Of a stretch of 64,000 bases of DNA, positions 54,689 through 64,000 are shown one piece after another. The stretch is from positions 558,001-622,000 of the forward strand of contig JAULSN010000001.1 in NCBI GenBank assembly GCA_033439765.1. Direction: 5' to 3'. The DNA comes from Lasiosphaeria ovina. Taxonomy: Eukaryota; Ascomycota; Sordariomycetes; Sordariales; Lasiosphaeriaceae. The first letter of the stretch is position 1; each line of letters begins with the position of its first letter. Under the pieces are notes generated by a model. It made no database searches. It worked only from the letters and a program-made list of their open reading frames with translations, and was not told the origin of the DNA. A program made the translations under genes and the position numbers.

Positions 54689-55264
54689 ACCAAACAAATA
54701 GCGGCACATACGAGGCAGAATTGTCTCATGTTCCGTCTGTCGCGGAACAGTGCCGTCAGCGTCGTTGGCTCTAGAGTAGACGCTTGGAGTTCTGGAGCGT
54801 CATCAGCCGTTCACCAACGACGGAAAGTCTTGTTAGGCCGAGCCTGTGCGTAACGATCAGCTCGAGACCCCGGATTTTTACGTAGCCAGTAAGTGTGGAA
54901 GTCGTCTGCTACACAAACTCTGGACTCCTATCCCCCCCAGCAGCAAGCGGCATATCATCCAGGACCGAAACTGCCCGGCCCCCCACAGGGTTATTTAATA
55001 TTTCAATATCATGCTTGGGAGCGAGATAATATTACCCGACTTATAACTTAATGAATTATATACGTATGCTTGAACATTGAACGAAATACTGATAATGAAC
55101 CGGTACGATAACAGGTGAAATGAGTGGATATCAGACTGTCGCTCTCAAGTATGAACAGAAAGGGAGGGCGAGTATGTGCCGAGGAAAGAAATGGGCGGAA
55201 AAAGAACGGACAAAAAGAAATGTATCGAAGGAATGTGCGTGCAGACCAGACAGACGCTACAGCC
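54689..55264. other. Intergenic, no gene supported
   Basis: AT-rich in 54990-55100. No gene seen. Confidence 0.5.
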
Positions 55265-56760
55265 TCAGCTGTCAAAAATCGGCCCAAACGCCGGGATCCC
55301 CCGCGACTCGAGGTCAAACACGAGACTGCTGGTCACCTTGGGATTGCTTATCACACACACACACAGCTTCTGCGCCGAACTCTTTGTACAGACTAAAGAC
55401 AACAGGCAACATGTCGACGCGCCCCGTGCAGCTGGTGTCGAGTATTATCGGCTCCGCACCCAGCCGGCCCACCAGGTCGAGCGTCCGCTACCCGTACGTC
55501 TTGAGCGGCGACTTGGTCTGCCACACGACGCGCATCTGCGGCCGGTTTTCATCTCCCAGAAACGCCAGGCACGGGCCGATGCCGGACCCGGTCGTGGCGA
55601 CGACGAGGCGCGAAAACAGCCGCATCGTGTAGCCGAACCCGTACGTGGGCATGCCCCGCACCCAGAGGTGCGTGGGCTGCGTGTTGACGGCCCCGCGGGT
55701 CCAGTCGCCGGCCTTGGACACCAGACACGAGAAGCGGGTGCCCGGGGTGTCGAGGCGGTCCGGAAAGGTGGCGAAGCTGTGCCAGTCGGCGAGCGGGCGC
55801 GTGGCGACCGACATGCCCTGGCCGAAATTGGCCGTGGTGTGGCTGAAGTGCAGCCTGACCGCGTGCGGCGACAGCGCCTCGGGGACCACGGGCACGCGGC
55901 GCAGGAGCAGCCACGGGCGGCTCGTGGCGAGAGTGAGGACGACGAGGACCCAGAAGGCGGGCAGATCAACCAGAAAGGGGCCCGTGGACGGCTGCTCGGC
56001 GGCCACGAGGAGCAGCAGCGCCCAGAACACGGCCAGGATGGTCCAGTTGGCGAAGCGGTGGGTCAGCTCGAAGCAGTCGTGGTACTTGACGCGGAAGGCC
56101 GGGTAGGCGACGGCAGCGACGGCGAGCAGCAGGGCCAGCACGAACCAGACCAGCACCAGCACGGCCGTGGCGACGGGCGCGGGGCGGTACTGGGCCGTGT
56201 GGACGCCGCCGAGGTGGAAGATCTTGCAGGCCAGGCGGCGCAGCCTCAGGGGCGCGGAGCGCGGGATGGAGCCGAACGCGAGGAAGAGGGCGTTGACGAC
56301 GAGCGGCTGGCGGCAGAGCCCGCAGACGGCGATATTGATGGCGGCCGCATTGACGAGGTCCATCGGAGCGGCACCACCTTTGAGCACGAGGACGACGAAC
56401 GCGACGGCATTGCCGATGAAGGCAAGACTGAAGAGGCGACGGTGGACGTTGAGCGCGGTATAGCGGACGAATCCGAGCCGCTTCCGCGGGTGCTCGTCGA
56501 CTTCATCTTGCTGTGCCTCGACGTCGGTCGACGAGGCCGGCCGCTTCTCTGCGAGGGACGGGGCGAGGGACGGGGCGGCGACGACAGCGGCGATGGAAGT
56601 GGCGACAGCGGCGATGGAAGCGGCGACAGCGGCGATGGAAGCGGCGACGGCGGCGGCGACGACGGCGGCGACGACAGCGGCGACAGCGGCGGAGATGACG
56701 ACGGGGATGGCGAGGATGCGGATGGGGATTGGGATTGGGATGCGTCTGACAGCGAGCCTT
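55265..56760 (-). pseudogene. TmpA-like transmembrane oxidoreductase gene with in-frame TAG and a microsatellite frameshift
   Basis: The minus-strand frame reads as a TmpA-type fungal membrane protein: RYTALNVHRRLFSLAFIGNA, NAAAINIAVCGLCRQPLVVN, PLRLRRLACKIFHLGGVHTA, several further helices, then a ferredoxin-reductase-like part (HFSHTTANFGQGMSVATRPL, LVVATTGSGIGPCLAFLG, VVWQTKSPLKTYG). A TAG follows directly (55488-55490). Beyond it the same frame continues RTLDLVGRLGAEPIILDTSC and TGRVDM, and after a one-base frame change at a (CA)n run (55352-55365) the typical end SRGIPAFGPIFDS and a TGA at 55265. The 5' end is unclear: no ATG lies in this frame before a TGA near 56755, and the segment there is Ala-rich repeat. 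TmpA homologues are thought to be flavin/NAD membrane oxidoreductases linked to development. Probably inactive or truncated. Confidence 0.7.
56585..56650. repeat. 21-bp tandem repeat in the 5' part of the TmpA-like gene
   Basis: Three units of GCGGCGATGGAAGCGGCGAC(A), preceded and followed by more degenerate GGCGAC runs up to 56700. In the frame of the downstream gene it encodes an Ala/Val/Ile-rich hydrophobic stretch (VAASIAAVAASIAAVA). Confidence 0.8.
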
Positions 56761-56779
56761 CAGCTGTCGGCCCATGGAG

Positions 56780-58772
56780 GCTGGGGGAAAAGAGAAAAGT
56801 TGGGGTCAGACGAGGGGGGCCTGTCCTCCATTCTGAATTTCAGTGGCCCAAACTGTGGGGCTCGAGCTTTTGGTGGAGCGAGTGGGGCCAAATCGCACCT
56901 TCACTTGGGCCACCAAAGGTTTTGGAGTTTTGCACACCCGAACAAAGCTGGATCCCTCATCGATCTTATACGCCGGCGACCGATGGCGATCAGACGACAC
57001 GGCCAAAGTCGATATGCGCTGTCGGCTTGGTTGCAAGTCATCAACCATTCGCAGTCTCGCCCGGGGACCTTCCGCAGCGGCGGGGTGACAGGCGATGAGA
57101 TTGCCCAACATGGAAGTCAACGACCCCACGATTCGTCAGAGCTTGAACTGTGCGACGCCCTCGATTCCTCCTCAACTCGTCCGTCGGACAAATAGCACAG
57201 TCCGAACCAGCGAGTGCTGCCGATGACTAGAGCTGCATCATGTCTGCATGCAGCGGCTTGAAACATGTCTCGCCTCTTGAAGAAGCGAGGAGACAACCCG
57301 GGTCCTGGGCGGTGTCTCAGCCAGCTCCCCGGCAAAGACATTGCGAGACCTGCGAGATTGATTCCCGCTGACAAGAGCGCGTCTTTGCGCGAGACTGCGG
57401 TGCCGCAGCCGTCGAGGGCGTCGGGGTCCTTTGCCTGCGGCAAGCGGCAACACTTGCAGAGAATGGATACGTGCTGGCCGCCTGAAGACTACCTTGGCCA
57501 TGGGCCGAGTCACTCGGTTCGATGTTGGTTTGGTGGGGCCCGCGCCGCCGACCAAGTTGGCCTCGGAGTCCGGAGAAACTCTGCTGACTCCATCCGCAAC
57601 GTCTGGCAGCACAACGGTGCGCGTACTTGCCAATCGGCGTTGCGTGCATAAATCTGCTGCGGGTCCAGCGAATGCCATACTCTTTTGAACACCTCGTCGA
57701 TCCTTGCCTTGCTTCAGACGAAACCCTCTGGCCGTCTGCCGGTTCACAAGCTCATTCGACTCTGGGAACAGCTGAGCTCCGCCGATCACTTGCAGGGGTG
57801 CTCCGAACCTGCAGCCGGGGCTTTGGAGGGCGTGGTGGACATTCCGGCGGACATACTTGTTGCCGTTGGGAACAGGTCGCCAAGCCGGCCACAGTGTCGC
57901 ACGATCTGTTATGGGCCCGGCCAGGACGGCGACGGTCACGGCCCAAAGGGCCGCTGCCAAGGTCTGGGGGTGCGCGGACACACTTCTCCAGTCCCCGCGT
58001 CTTGAAACCGACTGGCTTGGTCGGCAGTCGCTCGTCACGCTGTGGTAGAGACATGCAGGCGCCGCACAACCAGTCGCGGTTCCTGCAGCACTCGTCACGT
58101 TGCCTTGCGTCGGTGTCGGTGGCGCGCCGATCCCGTTGTGGCCGTGGGGAATCAAAGGCCCGGCCGCACCGATGAGACTGTCTCACATGAGCGATTGAAT
58201 TCGGCGTTGCTCTCTGCTGTTGCGGCGAGCAGCGAGACTGGCCCGTTGAGTGTGGCAATACATTGCGATCAAAGTTTGCAGTGGCTTGCCGGATGACTGC
58301 CTGGGTGGTTGATGCTTTGATTTGATTATCACAATTGCTTTGATTGATTATCACAATTGCCTCATATTCGCTTGCTCCCCTTCATTGTCTCGGAGATCAA
58401 CAGCACTGTTGCTCACGCTGTCCTTTCTCTGATGACGATTTACCAACTGCGGCACCTGGCTGGCTCACTCTGGCCACGTTGGTCCAACTGGGCGTCTACG
58501 GAGGCCCTGCCTGCCGCTCCTGTTCAGTCTGGCCGGATTTGGCAGGCAAGGTACCAGACAAGAACTTTCGTTGGATTCTCATCATCACACGGCGCTGCAA
58601 CAAACGTCTCGGCTCACGTCTACTGCGAACACAAACAGAGTCAATTTGAAGCCGGAACAAGCCAGCCAAGCTACCAAACACAAAACAACGCTTAATTCAA
58701 CAACTCCGCAGCTCGTATGCCAATCTCCTCGCAACCACGCGGCTAAACTTGGTCTTCGGGCGGCCGTCTCAG
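56780..58772. other. Intergenic, no gene supported
   Basis: 2 kb with only overlapping, featureless open frames on both strands. A short duplication TTGATTATCACAATTG occurs at about 58321-58353. Confidence 0.5.
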
Positions 58773-60047
58773 CTAGAGTCTGGCCTCGCGCGCGCTCTCG
58801 CTGCCAAGGCCCCTCTTTCGCTGGTATTCCTCGAACGATCCGTCGGGGTACTTGCTGACGAGCTCCCGCATCAAGCGCAAAGAGCTAATCCAACGTCAGC
58901 ATGGCCCGCCAAAGATTATTCAGCGCTTACGTGTTTCTGAAGTGCATATTCCCCGGGTAGTTGCACGACGCGAGCATGTCGAACCGCCTAAGATCCGTCA
59001 GCCAGCCGCAATCAAACCTTTGCCCCAGAAAACTCACACCCAGTACAGGTTGAGGCGGTCTTTGAACTCGTCGGCCGGCTCGAGCCGCGGCACGTGCTTG
59101 ACGTACTCGGCGACGTAGTCGTATCCCAGGAGCTCGCGGTGCGCAAACCACGGGCCCAGGTCGTCTGCAAGAGTCAGCGCGGCTTGGAGCAACCATCCAG
59201 GCGCACTCACATTCGGCAGGGGCGTACACGGGCGCCGCGTCAAAGATCATGGTGCGGCCCGTCTCGGTGTCGACGGCGGCGTTGCCGAACCACAGGTCGC
59301 CGTGGCAGAGCGTGGGCACAAGGCGGTGGCCCTCGGTCTCGAGCGGCCGCAGCAGCCGCGGGATGACGGTGGCGAAAATGCTCTGGCGCAGCCGGGTCAG
59401 CTCCTCGTCGGCCCCCTGCGCCTCCTCCTCGGCGTCGAACAGCAGGACCATGCCGTCCAAGAAGCACTGCTCCCACGTGGCGCGCACCGGGAAGTCCTGC
59501 CGGATGCGGCCGGCATACGTGTGGAACGGCAGGCCGAACTTGCCACCGGGGACGGCGCCGCGGCGGTGGAGCTCTGCCACCAGCGCCACGTACTCGGGGG
59601 GCTTGATGCTCTTCCGGCACAGGTCGTAGAAGGGCACCAGCAGGAAGAACGCGTCGGGCTCTTCGGCGAAGGCGCCCCAGGCCAGCGGCCGCATGACGAA
59701 CTCGGGCATGACGTCGTGCATCAGCCGCATCGACTCGAACTCGGTCTCGGCCATGTCCCGGCCGTGCTCGAACTGGTGCACCTTGAGGAAGAAGGGCGTC
59801 GCGTTCCCCGCGGCGTCGACGGCATCAATCTTGGCCGTCCGTGCCCAGTACGAGTTCCCGCTCGGCGCGATGCCCCGGACCTGCGTCCCCGGGGGGAGCT
59901 CTGGCGTGGTCAGCAGCGCGCCCCGCGGGAGGATTTGACAGACTCACTGGCGCGCACCCCCTGGTCTACATACTCGATGAGCCGGCTGGGGACGCTGAGC
60001 TCACGGTCCCACACCGTCTTGTCTGCATTCGGCTTCAGGTTTTCCAT
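58773..60047 (-). CDS. Fructosamine-kinase/APH-like phosphotransferase
   Basis: Five exons (59948-60047, 59211-59900, 59038-59164, 58931-58987, 58773-58884) sum to 361 residues with all phases consistent. Kinase-like features: GIAPSGNSYWARTAKI (glycine-rich strand), FFLKVHQ (ATP-anchoring Lys), the helix MAETEFESMRLMHDVMPEF, the catalytic loop LCHGDLWFGNAAVD and the metal-binding MIFDAAPVYAPAEYD. The C terminus has DMLASCNYPGNMHFRNT and ends LGSESAREARL. This is the fructosamine-3-kinase (PF03881) family in its fungal form, a soluble enzyme that phosphorylates glycated lysines or related small molecules. No tie to the PKS cluster. The ATG chosen is the only one in the first exon. Confidence 0.88.
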
Positions 60048-60625
60048 TTGCTCGGTGTTCCTACGGATTCGAGGTGGAGTAATTGTGTGTGGCAGGAGGC
60101 GGGAGTTTGCCGGTATTTGTACCAGCCGGCCATTGCATCCCCACGAATCCCAGCCATCGAGTCCCGTCGTCGAAACAGTGAAACAGAGGTGTTTGCTGCA
60201 TTGCGGTGGCCTGGACAGGGCGGCCGATGGCCGAGTTGGTCGTGGGCGGCGCTTTTGGTTCGATGTTTTGTTGGCGGCGATGGTCCCGACGCCGGCCGGG
60301 CCACCAACAAGGCTGTTTGAGTCTTGCCTGGTCTGCGGTCGTGCAACGCTGCGCAACGCTGCGCATTGCACTTGCAAGGCCACGTTTTGGCTTCCAGGGG
60401 AAACGCGAAACAAAATCTGGCTTCCAATTGAGTCTGCGGTGGTCGGGTCTTGCCCGCCGTGCCAACGCCGCAAGCCAGACATTCAGCATCGTGACGACAC
60501 CAATACGCGCTTTCACTGCCTGGATCAGACGTGTGCTTGCTGCACGCATTCATGCGGGAACTTCTATTTCTACGAAAGCCTCACAACCCCGCCGCTCCAA
60601 TGCACCCCTGGAAAGAAATCGGCCG
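60048..60625. other. Intergenic, no gene supported
   Basis: 5' flank of the kinase-like gene and 3' flank of the membrane protein gene. No features. Confidence 0.5.
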
Positions 60626-61617
60626 TCATTGCATCTCGGCGACGTCGCGCCCCCAACCGTCTCCCCTGAGCTCGGCGACGGGCGGCCCGTCACCGCCGAG
60701 CTCGGTCCGGGTAGAGGGCGTATCCATCTCGCTCGGTCTCCACGCGTGCCCAAGCTGTGCGCCCTGGTAGTACCGTGTTTCGACCTTTTCCGGCGCCGTC
60801 GCATGTCCCGCCGCGGCCGCCGCCCGCCGCCTTCTCAGCCAGGCAAAGATGGCCGACGCGATGACGATAATGGCGGCGAGGGCCGCGCCAATGGCGATGC
60901 CCGCCTTGGCGCCGGCCGACAGCTCCGAGGAGGGCGCGACCGCCGGCGGGGCCGTGGCTTCGGGGGCCGACGACCCCGAGGTCTGGCGCGACGGCAGGGC
61001 CGACGACGGCGACGGCGATGATGCGGACGTGGACGTGGACGTAGCAGCGGACGACGTGCTCGAGGCGAAGTCGGCTGCCTCGAAGCGGATGGGGATGCCG
61101 AACGCGTTGGCCGCGGCGGCCGAGCCCGTGTTGATCTGCCATCCGACGCCGACAGTGCTCGCCGCGTACACAAAGGACACGGTGGGCGCCATGTAGATGG
61201 TGCAGAGATCGGTGCTGTACCACGGCCACCACGTCGACGGCGTCATGCAGCCATATGAACTGGCAAGTGTCAGCGATGGCCGGCATGGCCAGGCCGCCCG
61301 AGGAATTACCTGGGGCAGCACGTCCCGCGCGTCTCGGCGCCTGACGTGCTGGAGCAGGCGAGCTGGTAGCCCGACGGGCAGATGCCGGGCGAATAGTAGA
61401 AGGACGCGGTAGGCGTGTAGCTCGACGGCAGGCAGGCGGAGACGGGGCTGCCCGTGGCCGGGCCCAGGTGCATGAAGACGCAGGGGATCTGGGAGTTGTC
61501 GTCGGCATAGCAGGCCAGCGTCGAGCCCGAGTAGGTGTATTGCGAGTAGCTGACGAGGCAGGATTCGGGCGGGGCAAAGGTCGTGGTCAGCGCTGGGACC
61601 GGCGCCGTGGTCGTCAT
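60626..61617 (-). CDS. Ser/Thr-rich single-pass membrane protein with cysteine-rich ectodomain
   Basis: Two exons (61310-61617 and 60626-61259) give 313 residues. The N-terminal half is cysteine-rich (PPESCLVSYSQYTYSG, LACYADD, IPCVFMHLGP, GICPSGYQLACSS, GTCCPRSYGCM). A Ser/Thr/Ala/Pro stretch suited to O-glycosylation follows, then a transmembrane helix (AGIAIGAALAAIIVIASAIF), the basic stop-transfer RRRR and a cytosolic tail containing TELGGDGPPVAELRGDG. The layout resembles fungal wall-sensor or mid2-like proteins. Notably, no cleavable signal peptide is seen before the first cysteine block, a feature shared by many annotated relatives. Plasma membrane location is inferred. Function unknown. 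Confidence 0.78.
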
Positions 61618-61635
61618 CTTGCCGAGTGCGCGCCG

Positions 61636-61745
61636 CCGCCGTGTATGTCGCCGTGTATGCCGCCGTGTATGCCGCCGTGTATGCCGCCGTGTCTGCCGCT
61701 GGTGTATGCCGCTGGTGTTGCCGCTGGTGTTGCCGCTGGTGTATG
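61636..61745. repeat. 12-bp minisatellite upstream of the membrane protein gene
   Basis: About five copies of GCCGCCGTGTAT grading into four of GCCGCTGGTGTT, starting about 20 bp before the start codon at 61617 (minus strand), so in its leader or core promoter. Confidence 0.85.
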
Positions 61746-64000
61746 CTGCAGAAGGGAATGTCTCGGGAGGAGAACTGGCGTTGCCGGAGGGAACGGTGCC
61801 GCGGCAGTCTGCCCCTGCTAATTATGTTGGGGCACGGGTTCAGGGGCACGGGTACTGTACCTTCGGCAAGCGAGCCTCGCCCCAAAATGCAAATTGGAGA
61901 GAGCTACGGTGTAATCGGAGGCAGCACCCCTGCGGCCGCATTCTGCAATCGGATCCTTCGCCTGCCAGGCCAATGGGGTGGCAGCTTTCGGTTCATGCGT
62001 TAGATTAGCGTGCAACGTTGTGCGGTCCCGGCAGCGGCACCCGCGCCTAGGAGGCGCGTACACAGAGGTCGATGGGCTGACAGCTGAAGCACGCTAGGCA
62101 TCGTTCCACGTATTTATTCTGGCGACCGGGGCCCTTGCTCTGGCACGGTGCCACCCAGCTCGTCATCAATGAATCGCGACGCGAAAAACGGGCTTGGCTG
62201 TCCCAGGCGCAAGGCCGAGGTATATCACGATCTTGGCTGTATCCAGAACTGATCTCTTCTGTTACTAGTTCTACTGTCAAGCCACAGCAGATCCCGCCCA
62301 TCCTGACCTAACCATCAGCGGCCTTGCTCCCCTAGACGGACGCAGGCAGCCCGAACTAAATGCCCAGGTATGTGTAGGCGTCGCACCACATGATTCCCTG
62401 GGGTCGGCGCGCACGAGCCCCAGGTCGACGAGACCGCCGAACCGTCGCACGTCGTCGAGGTCGGTGAGTCGTTGGTGTAGACGCAGATCAGGCGCGGCGA
62501 GTCGCCGATGTCGTCGCCTCGGCCCCGTTGTCGTCCGGCGCCGAGATCCAGTTCTACGGCGGCAGTTCCAGGGTGCCGGTCCGACACGGGCGGCAGCCGG
62601 CTGTTGCTCATTGGGAGCAGTGTCTCAGGTGAGATATTGGTTGGTGTTGTGCGGATGCGATGAGATTAGGAGCTGCGTCGCCGTTTCACAACCAGCTAAT
62701 CAACCTGTCAACTACGGTGCAGCACAGGTATATGGGCTGAGCGGCTGTTTGCTGCCTGCCTGTGCAACATCGTAGCCGGCTAGCTGCGTCAGCTTGTATC
62801 CGGCCAATGGCTGTCCTGTGTCAAGCAGCGATGACTCAACCGCAACTCCGACCAAAGAGAATCAATCTTGGATGGCAGCCTGTTTCTGGCAAATAATTCA
62901 TGAGGCTCACGACAAAGGCTTCACGCCGAACCCCACGACGCAACACAGGCATTGTCTCAGTGGCATTGCATAGGTAGGTAGACATAATTACACTTAAAAC
63001 TGGATCTCGGCGCCATCTGCCCTGGTCCTACTCCGCCAGCGACAGCGTCAACATGTCCCCCGACCGGCCAACGGCACCCTAGTTCCCCCTCTGCGCTGCA
63101 GCAAAGCGGCGCTTGCTTCCTGGCTGCCGTCGGCGCGGCCTGCGCCGACGACCGGGCAGGGCTGTCGGCCTCGCTCTCGGAGGAGGTCTTTCGCTTCGCG
63201 CGCGACTCTATTCGGCAGGCACCATCTTCTCGCATTAGCATAGTGCACCGAGCAACACAGCCTGCACTGAACCGAGGCCGGGCTGGACCTACAATGCAAC
63301 GACAAGGCTTGAAAGACACAGCAGAAATATCGATCCCGTGTTGGCAGCTATCATCAAGACCAGGGGTGGCTTGTATTGGGGCATACCTCAACTCCTTGCT
63401 TGGGCTGCTGTGGTGATCCGAAGCGGCGGGAGTTGGATGTTGTTGTGGCTTGAGTCCTGGGGCTGTCGAGTGGTCCGTCCTTATATGCACGCTGCAGCTT
63501 TTACGAGGCCGGTGTTGGCCGCTGCCCGCGGACCGGGTCTCGGGCCGGACACGGTGGCCGGCGGAGTTTTGGCCGCGCCGTGCCCAATTGCCGACGGGCT
63601 TGCAGTTGCACAGCGACGGTGTTTCAGCTCTGGTCGATGCAGGCCAGATGTGTTTAATCACCAATCCCGTGGACAAGCCAAGGCCATCCCGGCTACCTGG
63701 CAAGTCAGGAAGGGGTCGCTGAACGGTGCCTCCGGCGGCCCCACTTTCTTCCTACAACCTCGCAACACAGCCTCAATCAATCGCACGCTCGATTTACCGC
63801 TTTCCAGCCATGAACAGGTGCGCGGCCTAGTCTACAGGGCTTGATGTTTGGCGTTCCTATTGCCCTGGACCAGATCCAGGCCAAGAATGACGTTACCGGT
63901 GCCTTGCGTGCGGCGGGTTACAAGCGCCGTGCTGTTTACCTTTGACACAGCTACCCTTGGGCCAGTCAACCCCCAACACCGCGTTGCTTACTCCGTGATT
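61746..64000. other. Right-end intergenic region, no gene supported
   Basis: About 2.2 kb. On the minus strand near 62390-62630, pieces such as CVYTNDSPTSTTCDGS and, in another frame, GIMWCDAYTYLGI hint at a decayed small secreted protein, too weak to call. Repeat fragment G lies at 63691-63743. Confidence 0.4.
63691..63743 (+). repeat. Dispersed TIR-repeat fragment G
   Basis: GCTACCTGGCAAGTCAGGAA followed by GGGGTCGCTGAACGGTGCCT and CCGGCGGCCC, then unrelated sequence. Truncated left-arm copy of the element at 54077. Confidence 0.8.

Noticed and set aside
54070..54695. Target-site duplication around the TIR element
   Set aside because: Flanks (CTAGA on the left, ACCAA on the right) do not match for any TIR boundary I tried, so no duplication is claimed.
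55176..57098. 640-codon plus-strand open frame
   Set aside because: Antisense to the TmpA-like gene, rich in Glu/Arg/Gly/Asp repeats from the minisatellite. No domain.
62315..62640. Small secreted protein gene
   Set aside because: Suggestive Cys/Trp blocks occur, but in different frames and without a signal peptide or clean introns.

Overview
The window looks like nuclear DNA of a filamentous ascomycete (Pezizomycotina). Genes are split by short introns of about 45-105 bp with GT..AG ends and CTNAC branch points, coding regions are very GC-rich in third positions, and several families are fungal-specific (non-reducing PKS, Zn2Cys6 AflR-type factor, DUF4267, TmpA-like membrane oxidoreductase, rhodopsin-domain membrane proteins). 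No bacterial-type operons, rRNA, tRNA or CRISPR were seen. Exon joins were made by eye; for nearly every multi-exon gene the exon sum is divisible by three, which I used as a check.

The centre (about 6.6-42.5 kb) is a secondary-metabolite gene cluster of the emodin/monodictyphenone/tetrahydroxanthone type. Its core is a TE-less non-reducing PKS (SAT-KS-AT-PT-ACP, 36.8-42.5 kb) divergently paired with a metallo-beta-lactamase-type thioesterase (35.1-36.0 kb). Next come a divergent EthD decarboxylase / DUF1772 anthrone oxygenase pair (32.4-34.0 kb), a questin-oxidase-like Baeyer-Villiger enzyme (30.6-32.0 kb), an AflR-type regulator (27.1-28.9 kb) and an AflS/AflJ-type coactivator (22.4-24.0 kb). 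Tailoring genes lie further left: a SAM methyltransferase, a SnoaL-like protein, an AvfA/NmrA-like oxidoreductase, a polyhydroxyanthracene-type SDR divergent from a scytalone-dehydratase-like gene, a 14-TM-type MFS exporter, an atypical SDR and a cytochrome P450. Inferred logic: octaketide anthrone made by PKS plus thioesterase, decarboxylation and oxidation to emodin, deoxygenation toward chrysophanol by SDR plus dehydratase, ring opening to a benzophenone, then methylation, SnoaL-assisted cyclisation and possibly P450 dimerisation to a (dimeric) xanthone. I found no FAD monooxygenase or glutathione-S-transferase.

The right side (43-62 kb) carries genes with no obvious cluster role: secreted M14 carboxypeptidase, a second atypical SDR ending in KDEL, zinc alcohol dehydrogenase, rhodopsin-domain membrane protein, CmcJ/AsaB-like oxidoreductase, a damaged TmpA-like gene, a fructosamine-kinase-like gene and a membrane-anchored Ser/Thr-rich protein. 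The left edge (0-6 kb) has a decayed P450, a DUF7580-like fragment, a small protein with a CaaX-like end and a DUF4267 membrane protein.

A dispersed GC-rich repeat family recurs across the window. One full-length copy (54.08-54.69 kb) has about 98-bp near-perfect terminal inverted repeats; at least six fragments lie elsewhere, three of them 100-170 bp downstream of cluster genes in the sense orientation. Long stretches, especially 24.0-27.1, 28.9-30.6, 42.5-44.0, 56.8-58.8 and 61.7-64.0 kb, hold no gene I can support.
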